This document shows, in pieces, positions 45,931-54,140 of a stretch of DNA of 64,000 nucleotides. Where the stretch lies: assembly GCA_024919035.1 (NCBI GenBank), contig CP103442.1:744001-808000 (forward strand), read 5' to 3'. A model generated the notes under the pieces. It was given only the letters and a program-made list of their open reading frames with translations, was not told where the DNA came from and did no database searches. Each line of letters starts with the position of its first letter. The stretch's first letter is position 1. Source of the DNA: Methylophilaceae bacterium LSUCC0401. GTDB lineage: Bacteria; Pseudomonadota; Gammaproteobacteria; Burkholderiales; Methylophilaceae. A program made the translations under genes and the position numbers.

Positions 45931-46845
45931 CTATACCCTTCCTATCAAAAGCAATTCTAATAAAGCTTTTTGCACATGCAAACGATTTTCGGCCTCATCC
46001 CAAACAACCGATTGAGGGCCATCGATAACTTCTGCAGTAACCTCTTCACCCCGATGAGCTGGCAGGCAATGCATAAAAACTGCATCTTTGTCAGCTTCGT
46101 TCATCATCTCCTTATCCACTTGCCAATCTGCAAAAATTGATTTTCTCTCTTTTAATTCAGACTCATATCCCATACTCGTCCAAACATCTGTAGTGACTAA
46201 ATGTGCCCCTTTCGCTGCATCCATTGGATTTTCAAATTGTTCAAAATGTGAATCATCATATAAGCCAGCCCTTTCCACTTCAACCTCATATCCTTTAGGT
46301 GTGGAAACATGCATATTAAAATTTAACAATTCAGCTGCCTGAAGCCAGGTGTTGCATACATTATTAGAATCTCCAATCCATGCAACGGTTTTACCCTCAA
46401 TTGATCCTCTGTGTTCAATATAAGTATAAATATCAGCCAAAATCTGACAAGGATGATATTCATTAGTGAGTCCATTAATAACTGGGACTCTTGAATTTTC
46501 TGCGAATCTTTCAATTATTTCTTGTTCAAAGGTTCTAATCATAACGACATCACTCATTCTTGAAATAACTTGTGCAGCATCTTCAACTGGCTCCCCTCGA
46601 CCCAATTGAGAATCTTTGGTATTTAAGTAAATTGCTGATCCTCCTAATTGTTGCATTCCTGATTCAAAAGACAATCTAGTCCTGGTGCTTGCTTTTTCAA
46701 AAATCATCACTAGGGTTCTGTCCTCTAACGGCCAATATTTTTTATAATTTTTAAATTGATCTTTTAGCCACTTTGCACGCTGGAAAAGGTAATAGATATC
46801 ATCTTTACTTAAGTCATTAAATTGTAAAAAATGTTTTAATTTCAT
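45931..46845 (-). CDS. argF: Ornithine carbamoyltransferase
   Basis: Forms citrulline from ornithine and carbamoyl phosphate. The 304-residue protein has the carbamoyl phosphate motif [20 protein letters not shown] near residue 50, [20 protein letters not shown] near 123 with the conserved HPx[13 protein letters not shown] and the ornithine-loop [14 protein letters not shown] near 265. It sits 3 nt after argD; argD-argF-argG is a common betaproteobacterial string. Confidence 0.97.
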   Translation of the reverse strand: MKLKHFLQFNDLSKDDIYYLFQRAKWLKDQFKNYKKYWPLEDRTLVMIFEKASTRTRLSFESGMQQLGGSAIYLNTKDSQLGRGEPVEDAAQVISRMSDVVMIRTFEQEIIERFAENSRVPVINGLTNEYHPCQILADIYTYIEHRGSIEGKTVAWIGDSNNVCNTWLQAAELLNFNMHVSTPKGYEVEVERAGLYDDSHFEQFENPMDAAKGAHLVTTDVWTSMGYESELKERKSIFADWQVDKEMMNEADKDAVFMHCLPAHRGEEVTAEVIDGPQSVVWDEAENRLHVQKALLELLLIGRV

Positions 46846-46848
46846 ACC

Positions 46849-48039
46849 TTATTTACTTCCAATAAATTCTTTTATCAAGAGAGTTAATTTTGCAACTAAA
46901 AAATCTGACTCGTTATCGTTAATTACTAATGGAGGAACAATTCTAATTACATTTCCAGAAGTCACGCTAATTAACAATCCATGCTTTAAACCTGTTGTCA
47001 TCAATTCAGTACAATTTTGGTTTAATTCAATTCCAATCATCAAACCTAAGTGCCTTACATCTTGAACTGCGATCAAATTTTTTAAATTTGTTCTCAACTC
47101 ATGAGCTATTTTTGCTCCCTGTATTGTGGCATTTAAAAGTAAATTTTCAGATTGAATAATATCTAAAGTTAAACACCCAGCACTACAAGCTAGTGGGTTA
47201 CCTCCAAAAGTTGAACCATGCTGGCCAGGTTTGATAATGTTTGTTATTTTGTTATTTACCAAGGTTGCTCCAATTGGAACCCCAGAACCTAACCCTTTGG
47301 CACTTGTTAGAACATCAGGCTTAATATCAGAATATTGATAAGCATATAATTTTCCTGTTCTACCAATTCCGGTTTGAACTTCATCGAGCATTAATAACCA
47401 ATTATTCTGTTCACAAATATTTTTTAGCTCATTTAAATAGAGGTTTAAATTTTCAGGCAATCTAACACCACCTTCGCCCTGAATTGGTTCTACAAATATC
47501 GCAACAACATTTTTATTTTGTTCTGCAATTTTTTTTACAGAATCTAAGTCATCAAAGGGAACTCTGATAAATCCTTTTAATAGGGGCTCAAAACCTGCTT
47601 GCACTTTCCTATTTCCTGTTGCTGATAAAGTAGCCATTGTCCTTCCATGGAAAGATTGTTCCATCACAATTATTTCTGGACTTTGAATTCCATGAGAGTG
47701 AGCATATAACCTTGCAAATTTAATTGCTGCTTCATTGGCTTCACAACCGGAGTTTGAAAAAAATACTGCATCAAGTCCAGTTAAGGCAGTTAATTTAGAT
47801 GAGAGATTTTCTTGCTCTTTTATATTTACGTAATTAGATACATGAATAAAGCAATCGAGCTGATTTTTAAGGCCTTCAATAAGAACAGGATGAGTATGCC
47901 CAACGGTATTAACAGCGACACCCGCAAGAGCATCTAAGTATCTATTTCCTTGTTTATCAAAAAGCCATACTCCAGATCCTTTTTCAAATGAAATAGGAAG
48001 TCTTCCGTATGTATTTAAAATTGATGTATTGGATTCCAT
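46849..48039 (-). CDS. argD: Acetylornithine aminotransferase
   Basis: PLP aminotransferase of arginine synthesis, 396 residues from the ATG at 48039 (MESNTSILNTYGRLPISFEK). An in-frame TTG at 48063 would add eight residues encoded inside an intrinsic terminator stem, so it is rejected. Motifs are FFSNSGCEANEAAIKFARLY near residue 95, the MDEVQTGIGRTG block near 218 and the PLP lysine in LTSAKGLGSGVPIGATLV near 247. The start codon lies directly after the T-run of the upstream terminator, leaving almost no leader. Confidence 0.94.
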   Translation of the reverse strand: MESNTSILNTYGRLPISFEKGSGVWLFDKQGNRYLDALAGVAVNTVGHTHPVLIEGLKNQLDCFIHVSNYVNIKEQENLSSKLTALTGLDAVFFSNSGCEANEAAIKFARLYAHSHGIQSPEIIVMEQSFHGRTMATLSATGNRKVQAGFEPLLKGFIRVPFDDLDSVKKIAEQNKNVVAIFVEPIQGEGGVRLPENLNLYLNELKNICEQNNWLLMLDEVQTGIGRTGKLYAYQYSDIKPDVLTSAKGLGSGVPIGATLVNNKITNIIKPGQHGSTFGGNPLACSAGCLTLDIIQSENLLLNATIQGAKIAHELRTNLKNLIAVQDVRHLGLMIGIELNQNCTELMTTGLKHGLLISVTSGNVIRIVPPLVINDNESDFLVAKLTLLIKEFIGSK

Positions 48040-48043
48040 TCCG

Positions 48044-48072
48044 AAAATAAAAAACGGCGGCAACTGCCGCCG
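48044..48072 (-). terminator. Strong intrinsic terminator between the PuuD-like gene and argD
   Basis: On the minus strand CGGCGGC and GCCGCCG form a perfect 7-bp G/C stem with a 4-nt loop, followed by TTTTTTATTTT. It ends the 48640-48732/48098-48595 transcript. The argD ATG follows within about 5 nt of the T-run, so genes downstream must rely on read-through or on an almost leaderless start. Confidence 0.9.
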
Positions 48073-48097
48073 AATTTCAAATATTGTTAAAGGTTAA

Positions 48098-48595
48098 TTA
48101 TAAACCAATTAGCCCTTTATGTGAAAGCCCATTGGTCATTAAAAATAACATCGGTATAGATAGCATAGTGTTAGTTCTTGATGCTAAAAAGGCAATTCGT
48201 CTTGCCGATGTTTTCTCAGAGTCTGAGGCTGGTTTCAAACCCAAGATTTTTTGTTGATTTGGCCAAATTAACACCCAAACGTTAAACAACATGATAGTAC
48301 CAAGCCATGAGCCAAGACCTATAGCCTCATAACCGCCACTTAAAGTAAAGGCAGGAACAAAATTTGCCCCAAGAAGAGCAGCTCCGGCAATCCATGTCGC
48401 GAGTGCAGCCCATCTAAACCAAAGCAAAGCAAGAGGAGCCACATGTTTGGTGATTCCAGAAGCCGTTCCATCGGCATTTGCATTTTTTAATGCTGGTACC
48501 TGAACAAAATTAAAATAATAAAGAAGTCCAATCCAAGCAACACCAACTATGACGTGAACACATCGAACTATTGCGGTAAAATAATCATATTCCAT
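48098..48595 (-). CDS. PuuD-like (urate hydroxylase N-domain type) membrane protein
   Basis: A 165-residue inner-membrane protein with four hydrophobic helices (about 10-30, 50-75, 90-115 and 140-160). It resembles the membrane domain of PuuD-type urate hydroxylases, which carry heme-ligand-like histidines and a C-terminal cytochrome c. Here His14 and His50 lie in helices one and two (IVRCVHVIVGVAWIGLLYYF; GITKHVAPLALLWFRWAALA), but no CxxCH cytochrome domain is present. Urate oxidation therefore cannot be assumed. A strong RBS (AGGAG, 6 nt spacing), a consensus -35 upstream and a strong terminator suggest high expression. Confidence 0.7.
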   Translation of the reverse strand: MEYDYFTAIVRCVHVIVGVAWIGLLYYFNFVQVPALKNANADGTASGITKHVAPLALLWFRWAALATWIAGAALLGANFVPAFTLSGGYEAIGLGSWLGTIMLFNVWVLIWPNQQKILGLKPASDSEKTSARRIAFLASRTNTMLSIPMLFLMTNGLSHKGLIGL

Positions 48596-48639
48596 TTCAA
48601 TCTCCTACAAATAAATAAATTAAGTAATACTCACACTAA

Positions 48640-48732
48640 TTAAAAAAAGTTTTTCAAGAGATATACGAAAACAATAGTAAGTATAACGCCTGCTACAATA
48701 GTGCCTAAAATTGAATCTAATGGGTTCTTCAT
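48640..48732 (-). CDS. 30-residue single-helix membrane peptide
   Basis: A short frame of 30 codons beginning MKNPLDSILGTIVAG and ending VYLLKNFF. Residues about 8-26 form one hydrophobic helix with a short polar N-terminus and a Lys-Asn near the C-terminus. GGAGG lies 8 nt before the ATG, a near-perfect ribosome site. It is located between a consensus -35 promoter and the PuuD-like gene 44 nt downstream, so both are probably co-transcribed. I do not recognise the family; a small subunit of the PuuD-like protein complex is one possibility. Its size means gene finders usually skip it. Confidence 0.72.
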   Translation of the reverse strand: MKNPLDSILGTIVAGVILTIVFVYLLKNFF

Positions 48733-48758
48733 AAATATAACCTCCGAAATTTAAGAAT

Positions 48759-48786
48759 AGACTATATTATTTAACAACATTGTCAA
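48759..48786 (-). promoter_or_regulatory. Promoter of the small-peptide/PuuD-like unit
   Basis: On the minus strand a perfect -35 hexamer TTGACA (48781-48786) is followed after 16 bp by TAGTCT (48759-48764) as -10. TATAGT at 14-bp spacing is an alternative. Few other genes in this window show a consensus -35. The -35 box touches the start codon of the divergent EamA gene. Confidence 0.55.
48763..48768 (+). promoter_or_regulatory. -10 box of the EamA permease gene
   Basis: TATATT lies 19 bp before the ATG at 48788, predicting a leader of about 12 nt without a clear Shine-Dalgarno. It overlaps the divergent promoter of the PuuD-like unit, so the two may compete. Confidence 0.35.
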
Positions 48787-48787
48787 G

Positions 48788-49663
48788 ATGAACAAATATA
48801 CCGATCATACAAAGAAATATAAAGGTTCCAAATACCAAAGCTTTCGATGGATGCTTGTCGCGACCATTTTTTTTAGCATAATGGGCTTATCTGTTAAATT
48901 ATGTTCCTCAGATTTTAATGAATACGAACTTGTTTTTTATAGATCATTTATAAGCTTAATAATCATTGTTGTGTTAATGCAAATGAACGGCGTTCATTAC
49001 CATACGAAATACAACATGCTACATTTCACAAGATCTTTTGTCGGCTTCTTAAGTTTGCTCTTATTTTTTTATGCAATCACTCAGCTTCCATTAGCTACCT
49101 CAATGACACTTAATTACACATCACCAATTTTTGTTGGACTGTTAATTCCATTATTGATGAAACAAAAATTTCAAGTAAATAAAATTTTTCTCATATTGAT
49201 AGGATTTGTTGGGATAACATTAATTTTAAAACCTGTATTTAATGATAACTTCTTAGCGGGTCTTCTGGGTGTTCTTTCAGGTTTTGGGGCAGCTATCGCA
49301 TACATAATGGTGGCAAAATTAGGTCAACTGAAAGAGGCTGGATTAAGAACTGTTTTTTACTTCACTTTTTTATCTACTGTGCTTTCTTTTGCGCTAATGC
49401 TTACTCAAAATATTCACCCTATTTCTTTTGATAAAAATTTGTTGTTTTTGTTAATCCTTGGATTCAGCGCAACAATTGCACAGCTGGCGGTTACACAGGC
49501 TTATAAAGAAGGGAAAACTATTAATAATGCCGCTTACTCATATATGACCGTGGCGTTCTCTGTGATTTGGGGTATTTTGATATTCAGGGAGGCATTAGCC
49601 ACAGAAACAATCTTGGGCATTATTCTAATTTTTATTTCTGGATTTTTTGTCAGCAAAAAATAA
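48788..49663 (+). CDS. EamA/DMT-family transporter
   Basis: Inner-membrane permease of the drug/metabolite superfamily, 291 residues with about ten predicted helices in two EamA repeats (about 22-145 and 155-288). Features are MLVATIFFSIMGLSVKLCSS at the start, FFYAITQLPLATSMTLNYTS near residue 95 and AYSYMTVAFSVIWGILIFRE near 252. Members export amino acids, nucleosides or other metabolites; the substrate here is unknown. The stop abuts the convergent response-regulator gene with no gap. Confidence 0.88.
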   Translation: MNKYTDHTKKYKGSKYQSFRWMLVATIFFSIMGLSVKLCSSDFNEYELVFYRSFISLIIIVVLMQMNGVHYHTKYNMLHFTRSFVGFLSLLLFFYAITQLPLATSMTLNYTSPIFVGLLIPLLMKQKFQVNKIFLILIGFVGITLILKPVFNDNFLAGLLGVLSGFGAAIAYIMVAKLGQLKEAGLRTVFYFTFLSTVLSFALMLTQNIHPISFDKNLLFLLILGFSATIAQLAVTQAYKEGKTINNAAYSYMTVAFSVIWGILIFREALATETILGIILIFISGFFVSKK

Positions 49664-50302
49664 TTATGGCTCAATTAAACCGCATCGAATAGCAATCAAT
49701 GCAATTTCTGCAGAGTTATTTGCGTTTAATTTTTGCTTAATATTATACAAATGTGTGCCCACTGTTCTCGGACTTAAACACATGGTATCTGCAATTTCGT
49801 TGGTACTTTTTCCCTTAGCAAGCGCAATAAATACCTCAAATTCACGATCAGATAAGATTTCAGTCGGGTCATTTTCTCCAGAAAGTTGAGTAATAGCTAA
49901 TTGCTGTGCTACAGATGATTCAATGTATTTTTTTCCTGATCCTACTGTTCTAATTGCACTTATTAGCTCCTCAGCAGCGCTTCTTTTTGTTAAATAACCA
50001 ATTGCTCCTGCACTGAGCACTCGCTTTGGGTGAACTGAATCTTCATGAGCAGATAAAACTAATATCTTTGCATTTTTATCTTTAGCTATAATGCGTTCAA
50101 TAGCTTCAAGACCACCTATACCAGGCATTGTGATGTCCATAACGGTAACATCCGGTTTCAATTCTTGATATTTTTGAATACCATCTTCACCTGTCTCCGA
50201 CTCAGCTATAACTTTCATATCCTTTTCAGAATCAATGAGCATTTTGAAGCCCATTCTAACGACCGAATGATCATCCACCAAAAGTACTTTTAGTTCTGCC
50301 AT
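49664..50302 (-). CDS. NarL/FixJ-family response regulator
   Basis: Two-component response regulator, 212 residues. The receiver domain (about 1-120) has the acidic DDHSVV, the phospho-acceptor Asp in PDVTVMDITMPGIGGLEAIE near residue 55 and the conserved Lys in YLTKRSAAEE near 105. The LuxR-type helix-turn-helix is about 145-205 (LSDREFEVFIALAKGKSTNE, MCLSPRTVGTHLYNIKQKL). It is the partner of the histidine kinase 14 nt upstream. Resembles UvrY/GacA and similar regulators; the target is unknown, the divergent acs being a candidate. Confidence 0.92.
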   Translation of the reverse strand: MAELKVLLVDDHSVVRMGFKMLIDSEKDMKVIAESETGEDGIQKYQELKPDVTVMDITMPGIGGLEAIERIIAKDKNAKILVLSAHEDSVHPKRVLSAGAIGYLTKRSAAEELISAIRTVGSGKKYIESSVAQQLAITQLSGENDPTEILSDREFEVFIALAKGKSTNEIADTMCLSPRTVGTHLYNIKQKLNANNSAEIALIAIRCGLIEP

Positions 50303-50316
50303 ATATTTCCTTAAAT

Positions 50317-52017
50317 TTAATTTTTAATAGGAATAGTCCCTAAAAGAAATGTCCCATCAGAATTTGATTGTAACTCAAACTTTCCATTTAAGCCCTGAAT
50401 TCTTTCTCGCATACCCACAATTCCAAATTGCCTCGAATATTTCAAGTTTTTGACATCAAATCCTTTACCGTTATCCCTAAAAGAAACCATTAATACTCTA
50501 TTTTTTAAAGACAAATGAATATCTACTTCAGAAGCATCAGCATGTTTTAAACAATTATTCATAGCTTCTTGAATAAATCGATAAATATTTATACTCACAT
50601 CCTCAGATAGTTTATCAACAGCAAAAGATTTAAAATTTATATGTAAATTTGGATATTGTATTTGCCATGTTGCTACTAAATCTTTCAAGGTTTCAACTAA
50701 ACCTAAATTATCTAGAGAGCCTGGCCTTAATTTACGAATAATATTATGCATTCCATCATAAATTTGATTAGCTGCAGAAGTTACTGATTCCGCACTATTT
50801 TTAATTACATCATTTGTTTTAGATTGGTTTTTAATATTTTGTGCAAATATTTTAATTGCTGAAACATATTGACCAAGTTCATCATGGAGTTCCCTGGCCA
50901 AACTGCGTCTCTCATCTTCAATTTTTTCCTGTATTAGAGACGTTAATTTTCGGCTCTGGTCTAATGCTTTTTTAGATTTTGCTGCTTTAATTTTTTCAGA
51001 GATATCTCTCATGCTCACAATATCTCCAATCACCTCCTTTTTTTCCGGATCGTACAGAGGCGAAATTGAAACAGATACATCAATGACTGATTTAGATTTA
51101 GTTAATCGTCTGGTTTCTAGATTTTGTATTTTTTTATTCTTATGTGTAAAGCTAATATTGGACTTTAACTCCGAAATTTTATTTTTTGGAACAATCATCT
51201 CGACTGTTTTTCCAATCACCTCCTTTTTTTTATATCCAAACATTAATTCTGCCGAATTATTCCAAAAGTTTATTTTCTGGTCTGAGTCTAATATCATGAT
51301 TGCATCAGCAGTTTGTTGCGAAATTAAGGCAAGCCTTTTGTTTTCACTTAAAAAATTATCTAAAGACTGGCCCATCTTATTAAAATTATCAGCAATACTT
51401 TGAAAGTCTGAAATTTTAAAAAAAGGTAATCGAGTTTTTAGCTTTCCTTGACCGAATTCCTCAATACCTTTTATTAAAATATTTATTGAGGATAACCATT
51501 TGCCTAACAGCCAGTAAATTAATGTATTGATCATTAAAAAAACGATTAGTGAAATATAAATCAAACTTTTGGTGTGAAACCAAGCTTCTCTGATAGCTCC
51601 GTCGGGAGAGGACTCCACAATAAGCCTGCCATATCTGATAATTTTTGCATTTAATTCTTTAGGGGGCGTCATATAACTCTTAAACCAATTAGGCGGATTA
51701 ATTTCTTTACGATAGGTTGATTCAGGGGTTTGATATAAAAGATGATTATTTAAATCATAAAGGGAAATAACATTACTCCTCACATGCCCCAATTCCATGA
51801 GAAAAGGTTGAATAACTTCGTGGGTGTAGCCCCATTCCGGATTTTGAACAGAACTAGTAATAAAAGTATCTAGTAGCTGTAGGGTAACTCGATGTGATGA
51901 TTCAACACCTTCTTCAATAGCTTTCTTTGATGATTTCATTAGCGTGATAGATAATCCTATCAAAAATAAAATCATAATAATGGTTATTAAAAGATTTAAT
52001 CGAAGCCTTAAACTCAT
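50317..52017 (-). CDS. Membrane sensor histidine kinase (HAMP-PAS-HisKA_3)
   Basis: NarX-type sensor kinase, 566 residues. Two transmembrane helices (about 7-27 and 151-172) flank a periplasmic sensor of about 120 residues. Then come a HAMP region (about 173-225), a PAS domain (about 232-345; AIMILDSDQKINFWNNSAEL), a HisKA_3 dimerisation domain with the phospho-acceptor His in LARELHDELGQYVSAI near residue 385, and an HATPase domain with FRDNGKGFDV and FGIVGMRERIQGLNG. It starts divergently from acs, with overlapping -10 boxes. The signal is unknown. Confidence 0.92.
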   Translation of the reverse strand: MSLRLRLNLLITIIMILFLIGLSITLMKSSKKAIEEGVESSHRVTLQLLDTFITSSVQNPEWGYTHEVIQPFLMELGHVRSNVISLYDLNNHLLYQTPESTYRKEINPPNWFKSYMTPPKELNAKIIRYGRLIVESSPDGAIREAWFHTKSLIYISLIVFLMINTLIYWLLGKWLSSINILIKGIEEFGQGKLKTRLPFFKISDFQSIADNFNKMGQSLDNFLSENKRLALISQQTADAIMILDSDQKINFWNNSAELMFGYKKKEVIGKTVEMIVPKNKISELKSNISFTHKNKKIQNLETRRLTKSKSVIDVSVSISPLYDPEKKEVIGDIVSMRDISEKIKAAKSKKALDQSRKLTSLIQEKIEDERRSLARELHDELGQYVSAIKIFAQNIKNQSKTNDVIKNSAESVTSAANQIYDGMHNIIRKLRPGSLDNLGLVETLKDLVATWQIQYPNLHINFKSFAVDKLSEDVSINIYRFIQEAMNNCLKHADASEVDIHLSLKNRVLMVSFRDNGKGFDVKNLKYSRQFGIVGMRERIQGLNGKFELQSNSDGTFLLGTIPIKN

Positions 52018-52064
52018 AAGTAAATATTAAATTTAAAAATTTGGGAAATCAAAAAAACACTTGT

Positions 52065-52072
52065 ATTATAGT
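52065..52072. promoter_or_regulatory. Overlapping divergent -10 boxes of the kinase gene and acs
   Basis: The 8 bp ATTATAGT give TATAAT on the minus strand (52065-52070, toward the kinase, leader about 40 nt) and TATAGT on the plus strand (52067-52072, toward acs, leader about 80 nt). Neither side has a consensus -35 box. RNA polymerase could occupy only one direction at a time. The rest of the 140-bp intergenic region holds no gene. Confidence 0.5.
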
Positions 52073-52157
52073 TCTTAAAAATGGATCACATTTAATTATA
52101 TCCACAATACCAAAATGACGTTGAACTAAAGTCAAAAAATTCAAAAGGGAGGTTTGA

Positions 52158-54131
52158 ATGGCTATTGAATCGGTAATGCATGAAAAAAGAATTTTTAACC
52201 CGCCAAAAACTCTAAGCGATCAAGCGTATGTAAAAAATCTAGATGAATATTACAATCTATGTAAACAAGCTGAAGAGAATTATGAAGATTTTTGGGCTGG
52301 ATTAGCTAAAGAACTCATTGATTGGAAAAAACCTTTTACTAAAATTTTAAATGCTGATAACGCTCCCTTTTATAAGTGGTTTGAAGATGGAGAATTAAAT
52401 GTTTCATATAACTGCCTCGATCGACACTTGCCCTCGAAGAAAGATAAAGTTGCCATTATTTTTGAGGCCGATAATGGAAAATCGACTCATTTAACATATC
52501 AAGAACTTTATGAAAGAGTTTGTCAGTTTGCTAACGGGCTCAAAACCCTTAACCTAGCTCTTGGTGATCGAGTAATAATTTACCTTCCCATGGGAATTGA
52601 AGCCATTGTTGCTATGCAAGCATGCGCTAGAATTGGTCTCACTCACTCGGTTGTATTTGGTGGCTTTTCTGCAAAAAGTATTCAAGAAAGAGTTATTGAT
52701 GCTGAAGCTAAATTAATCATCACAGCAGATTATCAAAACCGTGGTGGAAAGGAATTACCTCTCAAACAAGCAGTCGATGAGGCTTTACAGCTTGGCAAGT
52801 GTGAATCAATTGAAAAAGTTATTGTACTCAATCGAACAAATAAAAAATATGAGTTAAAGCCAAATGAGATTGATTGGCATGAATTATGTGAAAATCAAAT
52901 GAAAGTTTGTGACCCTGTATGGGTATCATCAGAACATCCTCTTTTTCTCCTTTATACCTCTGGATCAACCGGAAAGCCAAAAGGAGTTCAACATTCATCA
53001 AGTGGTTATCTTCTTCATGCCATGAACACGACTAAGTGGACTTTTGACTTAAAAGACGATGATATATTTTGGTGTACAGCTGATGTTGGTTGGATTACTG
53101 GGCACTCATATGTTGCCTATGGACCTCTTGCTCTGGGAGCCACACAAATTGTTTTTGAAGGTATTCCGACATTTCCGAATGCAGGAAGATTTTGGGATAT
53201 AGTTGAAAAACATAAAGCCACTATCTTTTATACAGCACCGACTGCCATTCGGGCACTTATAAAAGCATCGGAAATTGACCCTAGCGTACATCCAAAAAAT
53301 TACGACTTAAGTACTTTAAAAATTTTAGGGACGGTTGGTGAGCCGATAAATCCAGAAGCCTGGATTTGGTACCATGAAAATATTGGTAACTCCAACTGCC
53401 CTATAGCAGATACATTCTGGCAAACTGAAACAGGTGGTCATGTAATTACACCTCTTCCCGGGGCAACACCCCTAGTTCCTGGCTCATGCACCCTTCCCTT
53501 TCCAGGGATTGATATAGATGTTGTTGATGAAACCGGGAAAAAGTTAGATTGGGGTCAAGGTGGTTTATTGGTCATAAAAAAACCATGGCCATCCATGATC
53601 CGGACCATTTGGAATGATCCTGAGCGTTTTAAAACAAGTTATTTTCCTGATGAATTAGGAGGTCATATTTATCTTGCCGGTGATGGCGCGGTGAGGGATG
53701 AAAAGACTGGATATTTCACCATAATGGGAAGAATTGATGATGTGCTGAATGTTTCAGGACATCGACTAGGTACTATGGAAATTGAATCAGCTTTAGTATC
53801 AAATGATTTAGTTGCTGAAGCTGCTGTTGTAGGCCGACCTCATGATGTAAAAGGTGAATCAATTATTGCTTTTGTCGTTTTAAAGTCCGAAAGACCCTCG
53901 GCAGAAAACATTGCACCTATAGTCGAAAATTTAAGAGCTTGGGTTGGAAAAGAAATTGGCCCTATTGCCAAACCTGATGAAATAAGATTTGGTGATAACT
54001 TACCAAAAACAAGATCGGGAAAAATAATGCGACGCTTATTAAGAAGTATTGCAAAAGATGAAGAAATCACTGCAGATATCTCTACGCTTGAAAATCCAGC
54101 AATTCTGGATCAATTAAAGCAAAAAGTTTAG
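52158..54131 (+). CDS. acs: Acetyl-CoA synthetase
   Basis: AMP-forming ligase making acetyl-CoA from acetate, ATP and CoA. The 657-residue protein has the adenylate motif [20 protein letters not shown] near residue 264, [19 protein letters not shown] near 417, the hinge [20 protein letters not shown] near 507 and the lysine that is acetylated in homologues, in [14 protein letters not shown] near 620. The RBS GGGAGG lies 5 nt before the ATG. A propionyl-CoA synthetase is less likely given length and motifs. Confidence 0.95.
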   Translation: MAIESVMHEKRIFNPPKTLSDQAYVKNLDEYYNLCKQAEENYEDFWAGLAKELIDWKKPFTKILNADNAPFYKWFEDGELNVSYNCLDRHLPSKKDKVAIIFEADNGKSTHLTYQELYERVCQFANGLKTLNLALGDRVIIYLPMGIEAIVAMQACARIGLTHSVVFGGFSAKSIQERVIDAEAKLIITADYQNRGGKELPLKQAVDEALQLGKCESIEKVIVLNRTNKKYELKPNEIDWHELCENQMKVCDPVWVSSEHPLFLLYTSGSTGKPKGVQHSSSGYLLHAMNTTKWTFDLKDDDIFWCTADVGWITGHSYVAYGPLALGATQIVFEGIPTFPNAGRFWDIVEKHKATIFYTAPTAIRALIKASEIDPSVHPKNYDLSTLKILGTVGEPINPEAWIWYHENIGNSNCPIADTFWQTETGGHVITPLPGATPLVPGSCTLPFPGIDIDVVDETGKKLDWGQGGLLVIKKPWPSMIRTIWNDPERFKTSYFPDELGGHIYLAGDGAVRDEKTGYFTIMGRIDDVLNVSGHRLGTMEIESALVSNDLVAEAAVVGRPHDVKGESIIAFVVLKSERPSAENIAPIVENLRAWVGKEIGPIAKPDEIRFGDNLPKTRSGKIMRRLLRSIAKDEEITADISTLENPAILDQLKQKV

Positions 54132-54140
54132 AATACATGG

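Noticed and set aside
48040-48063. Longer argD with a TTG start at 48063
   Set aside because: The extra eight codons lie in the terminator stem and T-run; the ATG at 48039 matches family N-termini.
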